This document shows positions 4,912-8,197 of a stretch of 8,197 nt of DNA, in pieces. Origin of the DNA: Propionibacteriaceae bacterium (GTDB lineage Bacteria > Actinomycetota > Actinomycetes > Propionibacteriales > Propionibacteriaceae). Each line of letters starts with the position of its first letter. The first letter of the stretch is position 1. Below the pieces are notes generated by a model, which made no database searches, was not told the DNA's origin, and saw only the letters and a list, made by a program, of their open reading frames with translations. The position numbers and the translations under genes are program-made. The stretch is taken from assembly GCA_021323255.1 (NCBI GenBank), contig JAJTCL010000140.1, positions 1 through 8,197 on the forward strand, read 5' to 3'.

Positions 4912-6149
4912 GCGCCACCACACTTGCCAATCGGTCTCTGAAGAAAGTTGAACAACGAGCGTCTCATGCGGCGCTCTCCAAAAATGCGTCGAGAGCCCCC
5001 GCGCCTTCGGTGCGATCCCAAACGGGGCGCCTGGACGCCATCATTGTGCCGGCATCCAGGCTAGCGTTCTGCCTCCAGCCGGCTATCAACTTAGCGGCCC
5101 GGCTCGACGTCTTGCTCGTCGTCCTCTGCAGCAAGCAGACAAGAGCCGATCATGTGGCAGAGCGCGTTTCGTCCTCCCCGGGGGCGAGGGCGCTCATCGT
5201 CGATCTTCCGATGACCTGGCGCCACCCGAAGTTTCCTACTAGAACGTCCAGCCAAGTCTTTAGAAAGGCGAACGGCTACCGAGAGAGCGACCTAAGCGCG
5301 AAGCGCAATATTGGACTCTTGCTGGCTCGCCTCCATGGTTGGAACAAGATCGTCTTCGTCGACGACGACGTGACGCTCTCACGAACCGACAACGTCGCAC
5401 GCCTCGCGGGGCAATTAGACAGGTATCAAGTGGCCGGAATGATCCTTCGGAACTATCCGGACAATTCTGTGGTCTGCCATGCCCGTCGGGACGCCGGCTT
5501 GCCGCAGGACGTCTTTTTGACAGGCGCTGTGTTGGGAGTGCATTGCAACAATCTTCCTCTGTCGTTCTTCCCCGACATCTATAACGAGGACTGGTTCTTC
5601 TTTGCTCGTGAGGCGGCGAGCCGCCAGCTCCGTGAAGTTGGCGAGGCGAGCCAGCTTACGTACAACCCTTACGCCAGGCCTGACCGCGCTCGACGAGAAG
5701 AGTTCGGTGATCTGCTGGCCGAGGGTCTGTTCGCACTGATGGCACAGGTCGACCCAGGTGTTCGGCTCGGCGAGCAGCTACGCGCCGCCGATGAGGCGTA
5801 CTGGTCTCGATTCATCGAAGCACGGCACGAAGTGATCACAAAGACCATGAACCTGCTCAGAGTCACGGGGGACCGACATGGGGACAACGGTCGCCTTTCC
5901 TCGGCTCTGGTTTCGCTTGCGGCCGCCCAAGATCAACTTGATGACATGATTACAGCAGAGGACTGCGTAAGCTTCGTCGGTGCCTGGCAGGATGATCTTG
6001 AAGAGTGGCAGAGGTTCTCCAGCAGTGTCAACAATGTGGGAAGCACTCGCGATGCTATGGATTTCCTGCAGCTGAGCAGCTGGAGTCGCGCTGAGTATGG
6101 CGGAGTGGCAAGCCAATCGGGTTGGCTCAGCAACGTGGTGTCGCACTGA
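4908..6149 (+). CDS. GT-A glycosyltransferase-like protein
   Basis: From GTG 4908, which overlaps the regulator's TGA (GTGA) with AGGA about nine bases upstream, the product is 413 residues. After a basic N-terminus (1-40) comes an alpha/beta domain: RLDAIIVPASR (41-51), a strand DVLLVVLCS (67-75), ALIVDLP (95-101), then DLSAKRNIGLLLARL (128-142) leading into KIVFVDDDV (147-155). The sequence from a Ser-Ala-Lys-Arg-Asn helix to a strand ending in Asp-Asp-Asp is the layout of family-2-like GT-A transferases. There the aspartates bind a metal and a nucleotide-sugar. FPDIYNEDWFFF (221-232) would supply the later acidic residues near the acceptor. Residues about 260-413 look helical and have no recognised domain. 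No membrane helix or signal peptide was seen, so it is probably cytosolic. The sugar donor and acceptor (glycan, protein, lipid or nucleic acid) are unknown. Coupling to a sensor-type regulator is the main clue. Confidence 0.8.
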   Translation: MSATTLANRSLKKVEQRASHAALSKNASRAPAPSVRSQTGRLDAIIVPASRLAFCLQPAINLAARLDVLLVVLCSKQTRADHVAERVSSSPGARALIVDLPMTWRHPKFPTRTSSQVFRKANGYRESDLSAKRNIGLLLARLHGWNKIVFVDDDVTLSRTDNVARLAGQLDRYQVAGMILRNYPDNSVVCHARRDAGLPQDVFLTGAVLGVHCNNLPLSFFPDIYNEDWFFFAREAASRQLREVGEASQLTYNPYARPDRARREEFGDLLAEGLFALMAQVDPGVRLGEQLRAADEAYWSRFIEARHEVITKTMNLLRVTGDRHGDNGRLSSALVSLAAAQDQLDDMITAEDCVSFVGAWQDDLEEWQRFSSSVNNVGSTRDAMDFLQLSSWSRAEYGGVASQSGWLSNVVSH

Positions 6150-6630
6150 TTTCTAGTCGCAGACGGAGCTCGAACTGCCCGAGGGATGGCAAGAACTGTC
6201 GATCACCGGTCGATTCAAAGCCGAGCACCTGGTAGGCGCGCTGTGCATCCTGGTTGTCCTCGAGCACCCAGAGCATCAGCTCGGTCACTCCCATCTGGCG
6301 ATCGATCTCGGCAAGCCCGTGCAGCAAAGCGCGTAGCACACCCCGTCTACGATGCGTGGGCGCCACCCAGGCGGACTCGACATAGCGCGTCGAGGAGCGT
6401 GCTGGCTCGCTGACGGACTTCGCTAGCCCGATCACCCTCTGCGCCTCGCGTGCGACGATCCAGGTAGCCGTATCGAGGACTCGCTGCCATTCCATTTCGC
6501 CCCACGCCGACTCGTATGCATAGCTCGAGGTGAATGCGTCGGGTGAATCAAGCAGGGCATACAGTCGCGCCGCACGAAGCACGCGCCAATCGAGGGGGGT
6601 CAGTAACTCAAGTCCCAGTGTCGATTCCAT
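6127..6630 (-). CDS. GNAT-family N-acetyltransferase
   Basis: From ATG 6630 the product is 167 residues, a normal length for single-domain GNAT enzymes. GGAG lies six bases upstream; a GTG immediately before the ATG is the alternative. The domain runs nearly end to end: an N-terminal strand and helix (7-42, including ARLYALLDSPDAF), a strand at TWIVARE, the core strand YVESAWVAP (83-91), the acetyl-CoA pyrophosphate loop HRRRGVLRALL (93-103), LMLWVLEDN (118-126), and AQRAYQVLGFESTG (129-142) as the terminal motif. The usual second Gly of the Q/RxxGxG/A loop is replaced (RRGVLRA), which is tolerated in this family. It would transfer acetyl from acetyl-CoA to an amine of an unknown small molecule or protein. 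It converges on the glycosyltransferase-like gene and overlaps its 3' end by 23 bases, leaving no room for a terminator between them. Confidence 0.9.
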   Translation of the reverse strand: MESTLGLELLTPLDWRVLRAARLYALLDSPDAFTSSYAYESAWGEMEWQRVLDTATWIVAREAQRVIGLAKSVSEPARSSTRYVESAWVAPTHRRRGVLRALLHGLAEIDRQMGVTELMLWVLEDNQDAQRAYQVLGFESTGDRQFLPSLGQFELRLRLEISATPRC

Positions 6631-6956
6631 CACCGGCTCCGCTCGCTCGGTTGCGAAGACCTCCTACTGTCGGTCGACCACGGCTGAATGTAAAGCTGAG
6701 CGTCTTGCTCAAGATGCGCCCTTTGAGTCGGACCTCGCTACCTACCATCCCCTTGGCCGGGACGCGACTTCTTTGCGCGCGTGTACAGACACGCTGTTTG
6801 TGCCGCTACGTCCGTGTTCCTCCGTCGGTGTTCGGACGCCCGTTAGCAGGCCGTTAGCATGCCAGGTGTGGCGCTCGAGCATGTACGGCCTGCGCTCGCT
6901 GCAACCGTTCCGAGACGGTCCGGGGATTGCTGCGCCGAGGCCGATGAGTTCGTGAC
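6631..6956. other. Stretch without a recognisable gene
   Basis: About 326 bases upstream of the GNAT gene. Frames are open on both strands but show no domain, no credible ribosome binding site and mixed codon use. The region should hold the GNAT promoter on the minus strand. It contains an 11-base-period direct repeat, CGTTAGCA at 6841-6848 and 6852-6859, and an inverted repeat ACCGT/ACGGT around 6904-6919. It may be eroded coding DNA, since the next features to the right are pseudogenes. Confidence 0.4.
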
Positions 6957-7018
6957 TTGCACCGGGTCGTCATCGGCATGAGCGATACGGATGCTGGCCT
7001 GGGCAAGGTCGTTGGCGG

Positions 7019-7362
7019 ATGTCCGACCAGGACACCGACTACGACGGGGGACCGGTATTTGTCCTGACGCACCAACCGCCGGACGAGCCGGAACAAGGGG
7101 TCACATTCCTCACCTGCGACCTCGCGGAAGCCGTCGCCACGGCGCGCGCCGTCGCGGGCAGTAAGAATCTGGAGATCCTCGGTGCCGACCTGGCCAGTCA
7201 GTGCCTGCAGCGAGGTCTCGTCGACGAGGTCCTGGTCTATGTCTTGCCTGTGCTGCTTGGCGACGGCGTGCGCTTCTCGACCTCGGGCCTCGGCAGGATC
7301 GACCTGGAACCGTTCAGCAACAGGCAGTCAGGTCCTCAGCTGCCGCTACGCGGCCCGCAGGG
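7019..7362 (+). pseudogene. Truncated, frameshifted dihydrofolate reductase / RibD C-terminal domain protein
   Basis: The frame from 7019 encodes the C-terminal half of a RibD-C/DHFR-like family protein: GPVFVLTHQPPDEP, VTFLTCDLAEAVATARAVAG, a NLEILGADLASQCL strand-helix, GLVDEVLVYVLPVLLGDGVRF, and GRIDLEPF at about 7314. The first 80-100 residues expected in the family, carrying the nucleotide-binding N-terminal strand, are absent from this frame. A short VVIGMS-containing frame at 6957-7016 could be a remnant of that N-terminus, which would imply a large internal deletion; this is tentative. After LEPF the usual C-terminal strand appears only in another frame (VLSCRYAARR, about 7334-7363), indicating a small indel near 7320-7333. 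The original frame then runs on meaninglessly to 7570. The product is almost certainly non-functional. Intact relatives are NADPH-dependent reductases, often of unknown substrate. Confidence 0.75.
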
Positions 7363-7382
7363 AAGCGAGGACACGCGGAGCG

Positions 7383-7407
7383 AGCAGCCGAGCGCAGCGA
7401 GGCTGCT
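7383..7407. terminator. Candidate hairpin between the two convergent pseudogenes
   Basis: AGCAGCC (7383-7389) and GGCTGCT (7401-7407) form a seven-base-pair stem with an 11-base loop, followed on the + strand by TTG only. Placement between converging genes suits a bidirectional terminator. The weak tail, and the abundance of GAGC/GCAGC motifs in such DNA, keep confidence low. Confidence 0.3.
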
Positions 7408-7445
7408 TTGCCGTTATCGACAGCGGGGGGCCGGTCCGGGGCCGG

Positions 7446-7786
7446 TCAGTCCCGCCATGGCGGGCGCTGGGCGAGGAGGTCGGGAAAGCTGGTGTGCAGC
7501 ACGCAGAACTCGTTGGACCACGGGTCGCGGAGCACCCACTGGCCTCGCCCTCAACGTCGTCTGGCTCTAAGTCCAGGTGCATGCGCCCTTGTGGCTCTTC
7601 GGGTCGTCGGTGCGCTGCAGCAGGATGCGGACTTCGTAGTCCGGAAGCCGTAGACGGCGATAGACCTTGCTGCTCGCCTCGGACAGCGGCTCCTCCATGG
7701 CATCGAGCGCTGCAGCCCCGAACGTGACGCCGCGTCCAGATCGTCAACGTCGATCACGAAGTGAGCGAGTCGGCGGCGTGCGTCAC
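7446..7786 (-). pseudogene. VOC (glyoxalase/bleomycin-resistance type) family pseudogene
   Basis: Reading the minus strand, one VOC-family protein can be followed through successive frames. A GTG at 7786 has AAGGAG nine bases upstream. The frame needed next begins near 7772 with RLAHFVIDVDDLDAA, so there is already one shift. A second shift near 7723-7730 leads to FGAAALDAMEEPLSEA, KVYRRLRLPDYEVRILLQRT and DDPK. A third near 7582 leads to MHLDLEPDDVEGEA (7582-7541). The reading then jumps to WVLRDPWSNEFCVLHT (from 7538) and a PDLLAQRPPWRD ending with TGA at 7448-7446. About 20 residues normally between those last two blocks are missing. Segment order and content match single-domain VOC proteins of about 130 residues, some of which are metal-dependent lyases, isomerases or binding proteins. 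As read, no full-length product can be made. Confidence 0.8.
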
Positions 7787-7956
7787 TGCGCCGGCTCCTT
7801 GGCCTCCTCGTCGATGTGATCTTGGACGACCTTCGCGGCGAGTTTCTCGGTGCGGGCAATCGCGCCCAACCGCTGATCACGGCTCCGTCGTAGCTCATGC
7901 CAACCAAGGGACTCCAGGGATTGATCTGAGTCCGTCGCTGCAATGGACGCCCTGCG
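7783..7956 (-). pseudogene. Possible C-terminal remnant of a gene upstream of the VOC pseudogene
   Basis: On the minus strand a 57-codon open stretch ends CAG-TGA, and that TGA (7785-7783) overlaps the VOC GTG start. The C-terminal part reads RDQRLGAIARTEK, then LAAKVVQDHIDEEAKEPAQ, a plausible amphipathic, charged protein tail. It has no ATG or GTG start, and an in-frame stop lies just upstream at 7959-7957. If real, it is the 3' remainder of a gene once in operon with the VOC gene. The family is not recognised. Other frames across the same bases are poorer in protein-like features. Confidence 0.3.
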
Positions 7957-8104
7957 TCAGGACGGCCCGGTTGACGCAGCGACGGTTGCCACGCGTGAAC
8001 GAGAAATGGGCGTAGACCCGGACAAGCTGCACTCTCGGCTTCGGTTTGAGTGCCAGCCGTTTAAGGTGCTAACAAGGTCCGGAGAGTTGGAGTATAGACA
8101 GCGC

Positions 8105-8197
8105 ATGAGTCAAACGAACGATCAATGGGATCACGCTTGGGGTTACCGCGACACGCAGCTCGAGTTGGGACCAGATGGTCATGTAAGGCTATCTGGC
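8105..8197 (+). CDS. Start of a CDS running off the right edge
   Basis: ATG 8105 opens a frame of 31 codons that is still open at the window end. It includes DQWDHAWGYRDTQLELGPDG and ends HVRLSG. The aromatic HAWGYRDT followed by 'PDG.V.L.G' resembles, from memory only, the N-termini of some FAD-linked oxidoreductases; I would not annotate a function on 31 residues. GGAG at 8089-8092 lies 12 bases upstream, rather far. TATAGA at 8093-8098, six bases before the ATG, could alternatively be a -10 element of a leaderless transcript. The product is presumably soluble, as no signal peptide is visible. Confidence 0.55.
   Translation, partial: MSQTNDQWDHAWGYRDTQLELGPDGHVRLSG

Noticed and set aside
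6530..6955. Plus-strand frames running from the GNAT 5' region into the gene-poor stretch
   Set aside because: Partly antisense to the GNAT gene; Ser/Arg-rich with no motif or ribosome binding site.
7182..7727. Overlapping plus-strand frames across both pseudogenes
   Set aside because: Only a short piece (VLSCRYAARR) belongs to the DHFR-like protein; the rest is antisense to the VOC pseudogene.
1..8197. tRNA/rRNA genes, CRISPR array, insertion sequence or integrase, att repeats
   Set aside because: Looked for cloverleaf-type stems, regularly spaced repeats, transposase or recombinase motifs and long direct or inverted repeats; none was recognised by eye.

Overview
The window looks like chromosome from a high-GC actinomycete (Streptomyces or a relative). 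The evidence is GC-rich codon third positions in the left-hand genes, frequent GTG starts, GTGA/ATGA gene couplings and an actinobacterial type of XRE regulator. No rRNA, tRNA, CRISPR array, transposase or integrase was seen.

Left block (1-1970, + strand): the 3' end of a short-chain dehydrogenase/reductase (SDR), a secreted or lipid-anchored cyclophilin-like fold protein, and a complete classical SDR. Two very small open frames touch the complete SDR, one ending in a GTGA overlap at its start and one beginning in an ATGA overlap at its stop. This resembles a redox cassette of ordinary enzymes.

Middle block (about 2045-6630): by eye this is less GC-biased and is the most unusual part. A tight three-gene minus-strand operon (3619 to 2045) encodes a four-helix membrane protein, a protein of unknown function with a hydrophobic C-terminus, and a second four-helix membrane protein. 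The two membrane proteins appear to be diverged paralogues. A palindrome-rich, AT-richer divergent control region (about 3600-3846) separates this operon from a plus-strand pair (3847-6149). That pair is an XRE-type HTH regulator fused to a large uncharacterised domain with CPTAPP and GGxxxN signatures, coupled by GTGA to a GT-A glycosyltransferase-like protein with a VDDDV motif. A GNAT acetyltransferase converges on the pair and overlaps its 3' end by 23 bases.

Right block (6631-8197): a decayed zone. After about 330 bases with no recognisable gene comes a 5'-truncated and frameshifted dihydrofolate-reductase/RibD-C family pseudogene (+). Converging on it is a VOC/glyoxalase-family pseudogene (-) whose reading can be followed through several frameshifts and an internal deletion. 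The VOC start overlaps the stop of a possible upstream gene remnant. At the right edge a new plus-strand gene begins and runs out of the window.

The best candidate for an undescribed system is the divergent locus at 2045-6149: regulator/sensor plus nucleotide-sugar-type transferase, opposite a small membrane operon, around shared palindromes. Its function is not established from sequence alone.
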